A DNA stretch of 64,000 nt from NCBI GenBank assembly GCA_041397725.1, contig JAWKVZ010000006.1:248001-312000 (forward strand), given 5' to 3'. The notes beneath the pieces were generated by a model, which was given only the letters and a program-made list of their open reading frames with translations, was not told where the DNA came from and ran no database searches. Position numbers and translations under genes: made by a program. The stretch is from JAGRKR01 sp041397725 (GTDB taxonomy: Bacteria > Pseudomonadota > Alphaproteobacteria > Rhizobiales > Hyphomicrobiaceae). This document shows, piece after piece, positions 8,644 through 18,726 of the stretch; the first letter of the stretch is position 1; the number at the start of each line of letters is the position of its first letter.

Positions 8644-9633
8644 ATGAAGATCACCATCCTCGACGACTATCACGACACACTGAGAACGCTGGATTGCTTC
8701 CGCAAGCTCGATGGCCACGAGGTCGCGATCTGGAACGATCACGTGCAGGACCTGGAGCCGCTCACCGCCCGGCTCGCCGACACAGACGTGCTCGTGCTCA
8801 TCCGCGAGCGCACCAAGATCCGCACGCCGTTGCTCGAGCGTTTGCCCAGGCTCAAGCTCATCAGCCAGCGCAGCGTCTTTCCGCACATCGATATCGACAC
8901 CTGCACGCGCCTCGGCATCATCGTGTCGTCCGGCCAGCATCCTGGCACGCCCTCCTATGCCACGGCCGAGTTGACCTGGGGATTGATGCTGGCCGCCTAT
9001 CGCCAGATCCCGCAGCAGATGGCTTCGTTGAAGGCCGGCCACTGGCAGATCGGCGTCGGCTCGACGCTGCGCCATCGTCTGCTCGGACTTTATGGCTACG
9101 GGCGCATCGCCAAGGCCGTCGCCGGCTACGGCAAGGCCTTCGGCATGCGCGTGCAGGTGTGGGCGCGCGAAGCCTCACGTGAGCGGGCCCGCGCCGACGG
9201 GCTCGAGGTGGCCGAGAGCAAGGCCGCCTTCTTCGAGACCTCGGACGTGATCTCCCTGCACATGCGCCTCGTCGATGCGACGCGCCATATCGTGACGGCC
9301 GAGGATCTCGCGCGGATGAAGCCGACCGCGCTCATCGTCAACACCAGCCGGGCGCCCCTCGTGGCTCCCGGGGCTCTCGTCGCTGCGCTTAAGGCCGGCC
9401 GCCCCGGCATGGCCGCCGTCGACGTCTACGAGGAGGAGCCGGTGCGCGATCCGAGCCATCCCCTGCTCCAGCTCGACAATGTCATCTGCACACCGCACAT
9501 CGGCTACGTCACGCGCGAGGAATACGAGATCCAGTTCTCCGACATCTTCGACCAGATCACGGCCTACGTCGGCGGCACGCCCATCAACGTCGTGAACCCC
9601 GACGCCCTGCCCCGCGCACGCCCCCGCACCTGA
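8644..9633 (+). CDS. D-2-hydroxyacid dehydrogenase family protein
   Basis: 329 residues, same subfamily as the protein encoded at 3640-4593 (MKITILDDYHD start). NAD-binding loop GLYGYGRIAKA, with Ala at the last Gly position of the motif; catalytic Arg in NTSRAPLV, Glu in YEEEPV, His in TPHIGY. All three catalytic residues are present, so it should be active on a 2-oxoacid/2-hydroxyacid pair. The ATG at 8644 directly precedes the conserved start; the open frame continues upstream into the lysR promoter and that part is not coding. Likely LysR-controlled and cotranscribed with the 89-residue gene 29 bp downstream. Confidence 0.92.
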   Translation: MKITILDDYHDTLRTLDCFRKLDGHEVAIWNDHVQDLEPLTARLADTDVLVLIRERTKIRTPLLERLPRLKLISQRSVFPHIDIDTCTRLGIIVSSGQHPGTPSYATAELTWGLMLAAYRQIPQQMASLKAGHWQIGVGSTLRHRLLGLYGYGRIAKAVAGYGKAFGMRVQVWAREASRERARADGLEVAESKAAFFETSDVISLHMRLVDATRHIVTAEDLARMKPTALIVNTSRAPLVAPGALVAALKAGRPGMAAVDVYEEEPVRDPSHPLLQLDNVICTPHIGYVTREEYEIQFSDIFDQITAYVGGTPINVVNPDALPRARPRT

Positions 9634-9662
9634 CGAGCCGCGACACCAGGGAGAACCAGCAC

Positions 9663-9932
9663 ATGCCAGATGCCGTCGCTCCGTTGATCCTCGACCTCGT
9701 CGAGTGGGTGGCCAAGTCGCCACGCCCTTATCACGAGGTCATGGAGGCCTGGCGCACATCCTGCCCGCGGCTGCCGGTGTGGGAGGATACCGTCGAGCGC
9801 GGCTACGTGGAGTGCAAGCCGAGCGGCAACGACGTGCTCGTGATGGCAACCGCGGGCGGGCGGCAGTTGCTTGCTGCACATGGGCGACTGCCGCCAGAGG
9901 CAACGATGCCGCGCCGCGAGCCTGCACTCTGA
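9663..9932 (+). CDS. Small conserved-looking hypothetical protein
   Basis: 89 residues, soluble, with a Trp/Cys-containing middle (AWRTSCPRLPVWED) and a basic C terminus. No signal peptide or membrane segment. The composition of residues 1-75 looks like a folded protein; I recall similar short proteins beside oxidoreductase genes in Rhizobiales, but assign no function. It begins 29 bp after the dehydrogenase with a GGGAGAACC ribosome site, so it is probably its operon partner. Confidence 0.65.
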   Translation: MPDAVAPLILDLVEWVAKSPRPYHEVMEAWRTSCPRLPVWEDTVERGYVECKPSGNDVLVMATAGGRQLLAAHGRLPPEATMPRREPAL

Positions 9933-9966
9933 CGGACATTTCGCCGACCGGCTTCATCATGCGAAA

Positions 9967-9994
9967 GAGCCCCCGGTCATGAAACCAGGGGCTC
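9967..9994 (-). terminator. Rho-independent-like terminator
   Basis: GAGCCCC (9967-9973) pairs with GGGGCTC (9988-9994), and the inner GGT/ACC extends the stem after one mismatch. Read on the minus strand the stem is followed by TTTCGC, a short U-run, so it would end the transcript of the small exported protein at 10033-10284. The plus-strand side has no U-run. Confidence 0.6.
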
Positions 9995-10032
9995 CCCGAA
10001 TCATCGCATGAGCGATAGAGCGCTCTTGGCGG

Positions 10033-10284
10033 CTACCAGCGGCGACGGCAGACGATGCGGCAGTGCCGATGGCCGCGATGCCAACGGCACACGCGATAGC
10101 AGCGGCGATGCCGCCAGCGACGATGATGCCAACGGCGGTGTTGCACGGTCTCAAGCGGGCTTGCAGCACCCATGAGCGAGCGAACCGTCTCCGGCAGCTG
10201 CCCCGCCGGCGCCGCCGAGGCACCGGAGAACGACAGGCCGGCCAGGACGAACGCCAGGGCCAACATCGAGGCGAACTTCTTCAT
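10033..10284 (-). CDS. Small exported Arg/His-rich protein
   Basis: 83 residues. A clear signal peptide (MKKFASMLALAFVLAGL...GASA) is followed by a short linker and a C-terminal ~35 residues built of Arg, His, Trp and Cys (HRRWHHRRWRHRRCYR, then CRIVCRRRW). Four cysteines lie in two CxxxC-like pairs. ATG has an AGGAGAGACGG ribosome site, and a terminator-like hairpin follows. Small secreted proteins with this arginine/histidine tail are frequent in Rhizobiales and uncharacterised; metal or polyanion binding at the envelope is a guess from composition. Confidence 0.75.
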   Translation of the reverse strand: MKKFASMLALAFVLAGLSFSGASAAPAGQLPETVRSLMGAASPLETVQHRRWHHRRWRHRRCYRVCRWHRGHRHCRIVCRRRW

Positions 10285-10613
10285 TCCGTCTCTCCTAGGT
10301 CTTGTTGCTTGCTTATCTCTCTGCCGACGGATATTCAGCAGAATTCAACAAGTCTATCTATCTTCAGAGATTCTGCATTGACGGATATCAACTCCCGCAG
10401 CGGCGGCGGAATTGTGTCGTGCCGTGTCACCGAACCGCGCTAGGATTTGTGTGGTCGCGACGAAGCGACCGAGCACAGCCTCCACGAGCCTCAAGCCGAC
10501 CCGATCTCTTCGATCGAGTGTGCGAAACCGACGTGCGGGGCTCGCGATCACTGGGCCGCCGGCCTCGATCCCGCGCGAAGCTCTCTCGCAACTGCCGTTA
10601 TCGGGCGTTGATC
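10285..10613. other. Intergenic region, divergent
   Basis: 329 bp between the small exported protein and the M19 hydrolase. It is AT-richer at 10300-10400 and presumably carries both promoters. The plus-strand frame of the hydrolase is open back to 10302, but this stretch reads as basic low-complexity residues without family likeness. No repeat or RNA gene recognised. Confidence 0.5.
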
Positions 10614-11663
10614 ATGGTTCGCACACCGTCATCGCAAGCTCCGCCCGCCGATCGCGGCCTGCACACGGTCCGCCAGCATACGCCGTCGCCCGTCTACATC
10701 GGCGACATGCACTTTCATTCGTTTTTCGCCAGCCGTCGCCATGACTCGCGCCCACTCGGCCCGATGATGGCGGCAGGTCCGGCGACGCTGCTCTCGTGGG
10801 CTCTGGTCGGAGACCTGCTGTGGATCGAGCGATGGCGCCGCGGAATCCGCCAGAAGGCAACGCCACGCCAGGGTGAACCCCATGCCTGGTTCCGTCGGGA
10901 ACTGCAGCGCATGACGGCGCATGTCGCGGAGCAGGGCTTGAAGATCGTGCGCCAGCCGGCGGATGTCGACCAGGCGCTTGCCGGCGTGCCTCACATCGTT
11001 CTCGCCGTCGAGGGGGCGAGCTTCATCGAGCAGGACGTGCGGAGTGTTCGCGAAGCCTACGAGCTGGGTATCCGACAGCTCCAGCTCGTGCACTACATCC
11101 GCAACCCACTCGGCGATTTCCAGACGACGCGCCCCGAGCACGATGGCCTGACCAACCTCGGCAAGGCGGTAATCAGGGAATGCAACAGGCTCGGGATGCT
11201 GATCGATCTCGCGCACTGCTCGGCGGCCGCCGTCGCAGATGCGCTCGCGATCTCGCGTGCGCCAATGGTCTGGTCGCACAGCTCGGTCGCGACGAGCGGA
11301 GCGCCGCACTGGTCGATGATCGCCTGGAAGGCAAGACAGCTCACGCTGCCGCAGGCCCGCGCCATCGCGCGCCAGGGCGGCGTGATCGGCGTTTGGGCCT
11401 TGCGGCAGGACGTCGGAGCGACACTCCAGAGCTATGGAGATCGCATGGCGCAGCTTGCCGAACTGATCGGCGAGGACCATGTCGGTTTCGGCTCAGACAT
11501 CAACGGACTCGGCCCCTTCGCCGTCGCCGACTCCATGGCCGATCTCGGGCAGGTGGTCACCCACTGGCGTACGAAGGGTCTCGGCGACGCGCGCATTCGC
11601 AAGCTCGCCATCGGCAACTTCGCACGCGTCCTGCGCGCGGCAATGGCCGCCCGCCGCGGCTGA
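10614..11663 (+). CDS. Membrane dipeptidase (peptidase M19) family protein
   Basis: 349 residues of the renal-dipeptidase amidohydrolase-like family. Metal-site segments in order: GDMHFHSFF near residue 31-39, AVEGASF (bridging Glu), LIDLAHCS, VWSHSS and GFGSDINGLG (Asp). In most M19 enzymes the first motif is HxD; here the second position is His (HFH), so the binuclear site may differ. Predicted to hydrolyse dipeptides or a related amide or lactone; no signal peptide was seen from ATG 10614, so a cytoplasmic enzyme is likely. The start is uncertain; ATG 10705 within MHFHS is too late, as it would cut the metal motif. Confidence 0.85.
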   Translation: MVRTPSSQAPPADRGLHTVRQHTPSPVYIGDMHFHSFFASRRHDSRPLGPMMAAGPATLLSWALVGDLLWIERWRRGIRQKATPRQGEPHAWFRRELQRMTAHVAEQGLKIVRQPADVDQALAGVPHIVLAVEGASFIEQDVRSVREAYELGIRQLQLVHYIRNPLGDFQTTRPEHDGLTNLGKAVIRECNRLGMLIDLAHCSAAAVADALAISRAPMVWSHSSVATSGAPHWSMIAWKARQLTLPQARAIARQGGVIGVWALRQDVGATLQSYGDRMAQLAELIGEDHVGFGSDINGLGPFAVADSMADLGQVVTHWRTKGLGDARIRKLAIGNFARVLRAAMAARRG

Positions 11664-11714
11664 TCGGGAAGCCCCGACGGGGCTCACGGCCTCTCGCCAA
11701 GCACCTCGAGAGCG

Positions 11715-12644
11715 CTACCGAGCTCGATCGCACGTCGTCCGCTCGTCGGCACACCCGTCGCGCTCGATCTCGACCGTTGCATGCACGATGGCGAAGGCCT
11801 CGCGCAAGTGCGTCTTGATTCTCGCGACCACACGCTCGGGCGGCTCGTCCGACTTGACGCGCGCGTGCAGCGTGATCATCGCCCGCTCCTGGCTGATCGA
11901 CCAGACGTGCATGTGATGCACCTCGACCACCTCGGGCAACGTCGCTGCAAGGCTGCGCGCAACCTCGCGCGTGTCGATGTGGGCCGGAGCGCCCTCGAGC
12001 AGAATGTGTCCGCTCTGCCGCGCGACAGACCAGGCGGAACGCAGGATGATCAGCGCGACGACCACCGAGAGGATCGGATCGATCGGCGTCCAGCCCGTCG
12101 CCATGATGACGAGTGCAGCGGCGATGGCCGCGACGGACCCGAGGAGATCGCCCGCCACGTGCAGTGCGGCCGCCCTGACGTTGAGATTGCCTTCGGCGTG
12201 CCCGTGCAGAAGCCGATATCCCACGACGTTCACGACGAGCCCGGCCACAGCCACCCAGAGCATGAGCCCGCCCAGAACCTCGGATGGTGCACGCAACCGC
12301 CCCCAGGCCTCGACGACGATCCAGCCGGCAATGACGAAAAGCGCCAGAGCGTTGACGAAAGCGACCAGGATGGAGACGCGGTCGAAGCCGTAGGTATGCC
12401 GCCAGCTCGCCGGCCGCCGGGCGAGCCTGGCCGCGATCCACGCCAGGGTCAGGCTTGCGAAGTCGGTCAGCATGTGGCCGGCGTCGGCCAGCAGCGCGAG
12501 GGAGCCGGAAGCGAGACCACCGGCGACCTCGGCGAGCATGAACCCGCCCGTCAGCAGCGCGACGAGACCAAGACTGCGCTCGCCTGTGCCGTGGGCATGG
12601 CCGTGTGGATGTCCGCCGGGCTCATGCGCGTGGGTGTGGGCCAT
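11715..12644 (-). CDS. Cation diffusion facilitator (CzcD/ZitB type)
   Basis: 309 residues. A His-rich N terminus (HTHAHEPGGHPHGHAHG), six transmembrane helices with metal-site motifs ADAGHMLTDF in TM2 and HVAGDLLGS in TM5 (both HxxxD), a His-containing loop, and a C-terminal cytoplasmic domain with HHMHVWSI. These are typical of Zn2+/Co2+/Cd2+ proton antiporters exporting metal from the cytoplasm. ATG 12644 begins directly before the His-rich stretch; an upstream in-frame start at 12722 adds 26 residues. No metal regulator gene is adjacent. Confidence 0.93.
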   Translation of the reverse strand: MAHTHAHEPGGHPHGHAHGTGERSLGLVALLTGGFMLAEVAGGLASGSLALLADAGHMLTDFASLTLAWIAARLARRPASWRHTYGFDRVSILVAFVNALALFVIAGWIVVEAWGRLRAPSEVLGGLMLWVAVAGLVVNVVGYRLLHGHAEGNLNVRAAALHVAGDLLGSVAAIAAALVIMATGWTPIDPILSVVVALIILRSAWSVARQSGHILLEGAPAHIDTREVARSLAATLPEVVEVHHMHVWSISQERAMITLHARVKSDEPPERVVARIKTHLREAFAIVHATVEIERDGCADERTTCDRAR

Positions 12645-12761
12645 GCGCAAGTCTAGCAGGTTCGCCCCGGCATGTCCGTGACGGGCCGCGCCGTCAAGCG
12701 GTGCAGCCCGTCGGGAGACCATGCCTCGGGAGTCCGGCGCGATCGCGCCAGCGCATGGCGG

Positions 12762-13061
12762 TCAGCGACAGCTTCTGGTGCAGCCGAGAAGCTGCTGTCG
12801 GCATTGATCGCGGCCCCACTGCGTGCCGACGTGGCGCATACAGTCCATGTAGCGGATGTTGCAGCGGCCCTTGCACTCGGCGATGTGCGGAGGATCGCGG
12901 TAGTGTTGCTGCGCAGGCGTCGGCACGATGCGGTCCGGCGCCGGCTGCACGGTCATAGGCGACAGAGCGCCCGGCGCGGCGCCCACGGTCTGGATCGAAA
13001 CAGCGAGCAATGACGTAACGACAACGAACAGCGCAATTCCAAGAGACTTGAGCTGGACCAT
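12762..13061 (-). CDS. Small exported Cys-rich protein
   Basis: 99 residues. A signal peptide (MVQLKSLGIALFVVVTSLL, cut near VGAA) is followed by a Pro-rich linker and a C-terminal domain with six cysteines (CKGRCNIRYMDCMRH, then CRQQLLGCTRSC). Start 13061 has a strong GGAGGATGGA ribosome site; an in-frame ATG 30 bp upstream would place ten polar residues before the signal. Probably a periplasmic, disulphide-bonded protein of unknown function. No obvious operon partner: the neighbouring cation exporter gene starts 117 bp downstream. Confidence 0.75.
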   Translation of the reverse strand: MVQLKSLGIALFVVVTSLLAVSIQTVGAAPGALSPMTVQPAPDRIVPTPAQQHYRDPPHIAECKGRCNIRYMDCMRHVGTQWGRDQCRQQLLGCTRSCR

Positions 13062-13295
13062 TCCATCCTCCTGATTGGAACCGTCAGCCATCCTATTCTG
13101 TAAGGAAACTGTAAGCTATTCGAATTCGGATGATCTTGCGCCGAAGCATACCGCCAGTTGCCCGCAGGAGACGGGCAGAGCTCACTGTCACGGCCTCCCT
13201 GCAAAGATGGATGCACGCGCGCAGCCGCGCCCTCGCCCCGGCCAGGCGTCCGACGGACCGACGCTGCCTCTCGTCTCGCTCGCCGATACGATCCC

Positions 13296-15245
<1,950 letters not shown>

Positions 15246-15256
15246 GATGTCCTCGA

Positions 15257-15673
15257 TCAGGAGTGTGAACCATAGGCTTTGAACGTGAGAAAGGCGCCGA
15301 GCGCGAGCAGCGCGACGCCACCGATGACGAGCGCGGTCTGTCGGCCGCCGAGCAGTGTCTGGGCAATGGGAGCCGCGAACTGGGGAAACCACATGCGCGC
15401 CAAGCCGCCGACGATCGCCAGCCAGCCGAGCACGGTGACGACGACAGGCCAGCCGCCGCTCCAGACGTTGTGCACCCTCACGATGGCGATGCCGGCAACG
15501 AGCGCGAGGATGCCGGCCAGGAAGACGAGACCCTGATTGCGCGCGAACTCACCCGTCATGGCCACCATCGCCGCGCGGTTCATGAGCATCGCGACACCCA
15601 GGGCCAGCATCAGCGGCCCGGCGAAACCGGCGATCAGACGTGACGGTGCCGATCCCTCGCTCACGGGCAGCAT
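15257..15673 (-). CDS. Four-TM membrane protein in TPP-riboswitch operon
   Basis: 138 residues with four predicted transmembrane helices (around 13-31, 46-66, 74-93 and 111-131) and very short loops; RVHNVWSGGWPV in the middle is the most distinctive stretch. Start ATG 15673 has an AGAAGGATGA ribosome site. It is the first gene after the TPP riboswitch and lies 11 bp before thiC, so its expression should follow thiamine pyrophosphate. No family name recognised; it is too small for known thiamine transporters other than as a component. A role in thiamine or HMP handling is inferred only from position. Confidence 0.85.
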   Translation of the reverse strand: MLPVSEGSAPSRLIAGFAGPLMLALGVAMLMNRAAMVAMTGEFARNQGLVFLAGILALVAGIAIVRVHNVWSGGWPVVVTVLGWLAIVGGLARMWFPQFAAPIAQTLLGGRQTALVIGGVALLALGAFLTFKAYGSHS

Positions 15674-15763
15674 TCATCCTTCTCAGGCCACGGCCTTCAT
15701 CGACCACGGCAAGCCGTGGTGTCCCATCGATGGTCATGATCCGTCGGAGGAGCGCATGTGTCC

Positions 15764-15856
15764 GTCCCTTCGCCGGCATGACCCGGATCAGGTTCAAAGG
15801 GTGGCGAGGCGGCATCAGCCTCATCTCAGCCGGCTGCTGCCGGCCCCCCTCGGAAC
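15764..15856 (-). ncRNA. TPP riboswitch (THI element)
   Basis: On the minus strand the conserved thi-box is evident: GGCTGAGATGAGGC, then ACCCTTTGAACCTGATC and CGGGTCATGCCGGCGAAGGGA. The closing stem P1 forms between GTTCC (15852-15856) and GGGAC (15764-15768). It lies about 90 nt before the membrane-protein start and controls that gene and thiC. Thiamine pyrophosphate binding should switch expression off. With no U-run terminator seen after it, translational control is the more likely mode, as is usual in proteobacteria. Confidence 0.93.
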
Positions 15857-15862
15857 ACGCTC

Positions 15863-15891
15863 AATGTGCGCCGACCAGGACGCGATTGCAA
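15863..15891 (-). promoter_or_regulatory. Putative sigma-70 promoter of the thiC operon
   Basis: On the minus strand TTGCAA (15886-15891) and CACATT (15863-15868) are separated by 17 bp, and a start about 7 nt later would fall at the 5' end of riboswitch stem P1. The -10 match is weak; placement next to the riboswitch is the main support. Confidence 0.4.
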
Positions 15892-15906
15892 GAGGTCACG
15901 GCAATG

Positions 15907-17601
15907 TCACGCTGCCCGGGCGAGATCGGCCTGCTTGGCCCTGGCGATGAGGTCCAGCGCCTTCTCGATGTCGGGCGGCGAGCCCGAGCGCAGCACCCGC
16001 TCGCCGTCCGGCGTCCGCACGAAGCGCAGCAACGCCGCCAGGAGAGCGCCCTGCTCGGCCTTGGCCACGGCCTCGGCGGACCGATACCCCGCGCCAACCA
16101 GGAGTTGCGCATTCGTGCCGGACAGGCCGGGCACGGTCAACACCAGCCGCGCCTGATCCTGCCAGTCGGCGATGGTTGCGGACTTGATGTGGCGCACCGC
16201 GACCGCCTCCGCCGTAGCTGACGGATCGGCAGCCAGCAGATCGGCAACGGTGTCGATGCCGACGGCCATCAGGCGATCCGCCGTCTTCGGTCCGATGGCC
16301 GGCGCGTCCACCACGGGACTGTCTTTGGCAAGGCGGAACCGCCGTCCCTCACGGGCTGCCGCGTCCCTGCTTTCGTCGACGTCCCCGGTCGGCTCCCGTG
16401 GCGCCAGCGACGCCAGGGCGAACCGCGCGCCTTCCCTCGAGGGAGGCGGAGCTGGCTCGGCGGCCTTGATCGGCGCCGTGTCTGCGGGCCTGGCGGCCGG
16501 TGTGGCCGCCGCCTCGGCGCGGGGCGGCGACGGCAGCGGAGACGGCACGGATGCGATCACAGGGCGCGGCGACGGCTCCGCCACGACAGGCGGTACGGCC
16601 GCGGCCGGCTCCCGGCGCGCGAGTGGCGTCTGAGGGAGCTTCTTGCGCGGCTTCGGCAGGGGGAAGCGCTCGGTGACGTCGGTGCGCGCTTGCTTGGCAA
16701 GAACCTGCGCGCGGTGCAGATCGCGCACGGTCCTGTCGTCCTCGGGCAGGTTCTCTTCGACCCGCCCGGTCGCCTGGAGCTCGTCGTACATGCGCTCGAC
16801 GAGCTTGCGATCCTCGGCATCGGCAAGCTTGCGCGTGAGCCATTTCAGCGGGATCTGCAGGGTGGCGAGCAGGCTTTCGACCGTCAGCGTCACTTCGGGC
16901 GCCTTGGCGCCGGATTCGGCGATGGCCTTGTCCAACACGAGGGCCATGGCGCGCGCGGCATAGCCGATGAGGCCGGCGACGATGCGGCGGGCATTGGCAT
17001 CGAGCCCGGCCGGCGGATCGACCACGCCCCGATGGAAGTCATAGTGGACGATGAGGCTCTCGTAGTGACGGTTCGACAGCTCCGCACTCCGGCAGACCAG
17101 CTCGACGAGCCAGTTCGGTCCCTCGGTCAGGATCGGCGCCTCGGCCAGCTTCTCGGCGGTGTCGAGCGCCCAGAGCGCATCGTACGACTTTGAGATGCTC
17201 CACTCGACGGCGCGATGGACGTTGTTCTCGGCCTCCGACTGCGCGGTGTGGAAGGGGTGGATGGGATCGGTGAGGTAGTGGCTCAGCACGCCGGCGCAGT
17301 AGACCGCGTTCTCCCAGTTCCCGAGCCGCAGCGCCTCGACCAGATGCCCGTACCAGCTCCGCACCTTCTCCGGCGCGCCGCCCCACAAGCCATCCCGCAC
17401 ATGCAGGACGTGATTCTTGAAGTCCTTGAACTCTGTATCGGGCGCTTTGGAGCCATCCAGGTAGAGGCGCGCGTTCTTGAGAAAGAGCCGCTGCCACTGC
17501 TCGCCGTCCGCGGCGCGCAGGAAACGCAGGGCGTCGAGCGCCAACTTGTGGTGCGTGCCGTTCGCATGTGCGGCATAGACGATGCGGAACAGAAGATGCA
17601 T
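15907..17601 (-). CDS. Phospholipase C/S1-P1-like domain fused to DUF4332
   Basis: 564 residues in three parts. Residues 1-~260 are helical with candidate zinc ligands HANGTHHK near the N terminus and the motif SHYLTDPIHPFHT (H108, D112, H115, H118), as in zinc-dependent phospholipase C/S1-P1 nuclease folds. Residues ~340-435 are a Pro/Ala-rich linker. Residues ~440-560 look like the DUF4332 helix-hairpin-helix pair (APAIGPKTADRLMAVGI and VPGLSGTNAQLLVGAGY), a fold usually linked to DNA or protein contact. No signal peptide is visible. Enzymatic activity and substrate are unknown. It stands 51 bp upstream of the thiC-operon riboswitch but is outside its control. Confidence 0.78.
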   Translation of the reverse strand: MHLLFRIVYAAHANGTHHKLALDALRFLRAADGEQWQRLFLKNARLYLDGSKAPDTEFKDFKNHVLHVRDGLWGGAPEKVRSWYGHLVEALRLGNWENAVYCAGVLSHYLTDPIHPFHTAQSEAENNVHRAVEWSISKSYDALWALDTAEKLAEAPILTEGPNWLVELVCRSAELSNRHYESLIVHYDFHRGVVDPPAGLDANARRIVAGLIGYAARAMALVLDKAIAESGAKAPEVTLTVESLLATLQIPLKWLTRKLADAEDRKLVERMYDELQATGRVEENLPEDDRTVRDLHRAQVLAKQARTDVTERFPLPKPRKKLPQTPLARREPAAAVPPVVAEPSPRPVIASVPSPLPSPPRAEAAATPAARPADTAPIKAAEPAPPPSREGARFALASLAPREPTGDVDESRDAAAREGRRFRLAKDSPVVDAPAIGPKTADRLMAVGIDTVADLLAADPSATAEAVAVRHIKSATIADWQDQARLVLTVPGLSGTNAQLLVGAGYRSAEAVAKAEQGALLAALLRFVRTPDGERVLRSGSPPDIEKALDLIARAKQADLARAA

Positions 17602-17787
17602 GGATGCCCTCGGCGATATCGTCCGACCCGTGATCGACTAAGCGAGCCGGCACCATAGGTGAGTCGCCGTCACGCACAAAACACGGCATTGCCGCCAACG
17701 TGCTTGGGAGCCCTCTTGAGGCGTGCTAAGCACGCTCGTTTGCCCAGGCGCAAGCGGGCCAGACCGGCCGGCGGGGAGAGGTGGGGG

Positions 17788-18708
17788 ATGGAGCACATCT
17801 GGATTCCGGTCAGCATCTTCGCGGCCCTGATGCAGGCCGTCCGGACAGCGGCTCAGAAAGACCTCAACCAGCGCATGTCGACGATGGGCACGACCTACGT
17901 GCGATCGATCTTCGGCTTGCCCGTCATGATCACCTACCTCGTCGCCGTGCTGCTGCTCGTCGGGGGAGGTGCACCACGTTTTCGCACCGACTACCTGCTC
18001 TACTGCTTCGGCGGCGCACTGGCGCAGGTGCTCGCCACCGCCCTGCTCATCTACATGTTCCGGCTGAAGAATTTTGCCGTCGGCACGATGCTGACGAAGA
18101 CCGATATCGTGATGACCGCGCTGATCGGAACGTTCGTTTTCTCCGAGACCATAACGCCCAAGGGCTGGATCGCGCTGGTCATCGTCGTGCTTGGCGTGCT
18201 GATGCTTTCGGCCGGTCGCATCGGCCTCGCGAAGCTGTCCTCGCCGGGCTCGTCGCTCCTGTCGTCGCTGGTGTCGTGGCCGACCCAGGTGGCGCTCGCC
18301 TGCGCCCTGCTGTTCACGTTCTCCTACCTGCTGCTGCGCGAGGCGACGCTGACGCTCGGCGATCAGAGCTACCTGTGGCGCGGCGCCTGGACCGTCGTCG
18401 TCGCCACGGGTATGCAGGTGATCTTCCTTGGCATCTGGCTCCTCTGGAAAGAGCCGACCGTGTTCGGCCAGCTCTGGCCCAACCGGCGCATCTCAAGCTT
18501 CATCGGCTTCACCAGCGCGCTCGGCTCGATCGGCTGGTTTTCCGCCTTCGCGCTGCAGAACGCCTCCTATGTGCGCGCCGTCGGCCAGGTCGAGGTTGTT
18601 TTCACGCTCCTCATCTCCTGGCTTTACTTTCGCGAGCGCGTCTCGCCGCTGGAGCTGGCGGGCATCGTCGTGACGGTGGCCGGCATCCTGCTCTTCAGGC
18701 TTCTCTAG
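17788..18708 (+). CDS. DMT-superfamily transporter, EamA-like (copy 1)
   Basis: 306 residues, about ten membrane helices in two EamA-like halves. Distinctive early stretch LNQRMSTMGTTYVRSIFGLP recurs almost unchanged in the next gene. Ligand unknown; EamA-type proteins export or import metabolites. ATG 17788 directly precedes the first helix and follows a GGGGAGAGGTGGGGG ribosome site; the frame is open upstream to 17659. The second copy starts 18 bp downstream, so the two are cotranscribed and could work as a pair. Confidence 0.9.
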   Translation: MEHIWIPVSIFAALMQAVRTAAQKDLNQRMSTMGTTYVRSIFGLPVMITYLVAVLLLVGGGAPRFRTDYLLYCFGGALAQVLATALLIYMFRLKNFAVGTMLTKTDIVMTALIGTFVFSETITPKGWIALVIVVLGVLMLSAGRIGLAKLSSPGSSLLSSLVSWPTQVALACALLFTFSYLLLREATLTLGDQSYLWRGAWTVVVATGMQVIFLGIWLLWKEPTVFGQLWPNRRISSFIGFTSALGSIGWFSAFALQNASYVRAVGQVEVVFTLLISWLYFRERVSPLELAGIVVTVAGILLFRLL

Positions 18709-18726
18709 AAAGGGCGAGCTGCCGCC

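Noticed and set aside
10302..10613. N-terminal extension of the M19 hydrolase to 10302
   Set aside because: The open frame is there, but the residues are basic and low in complexity and lie in a likely promoter region.
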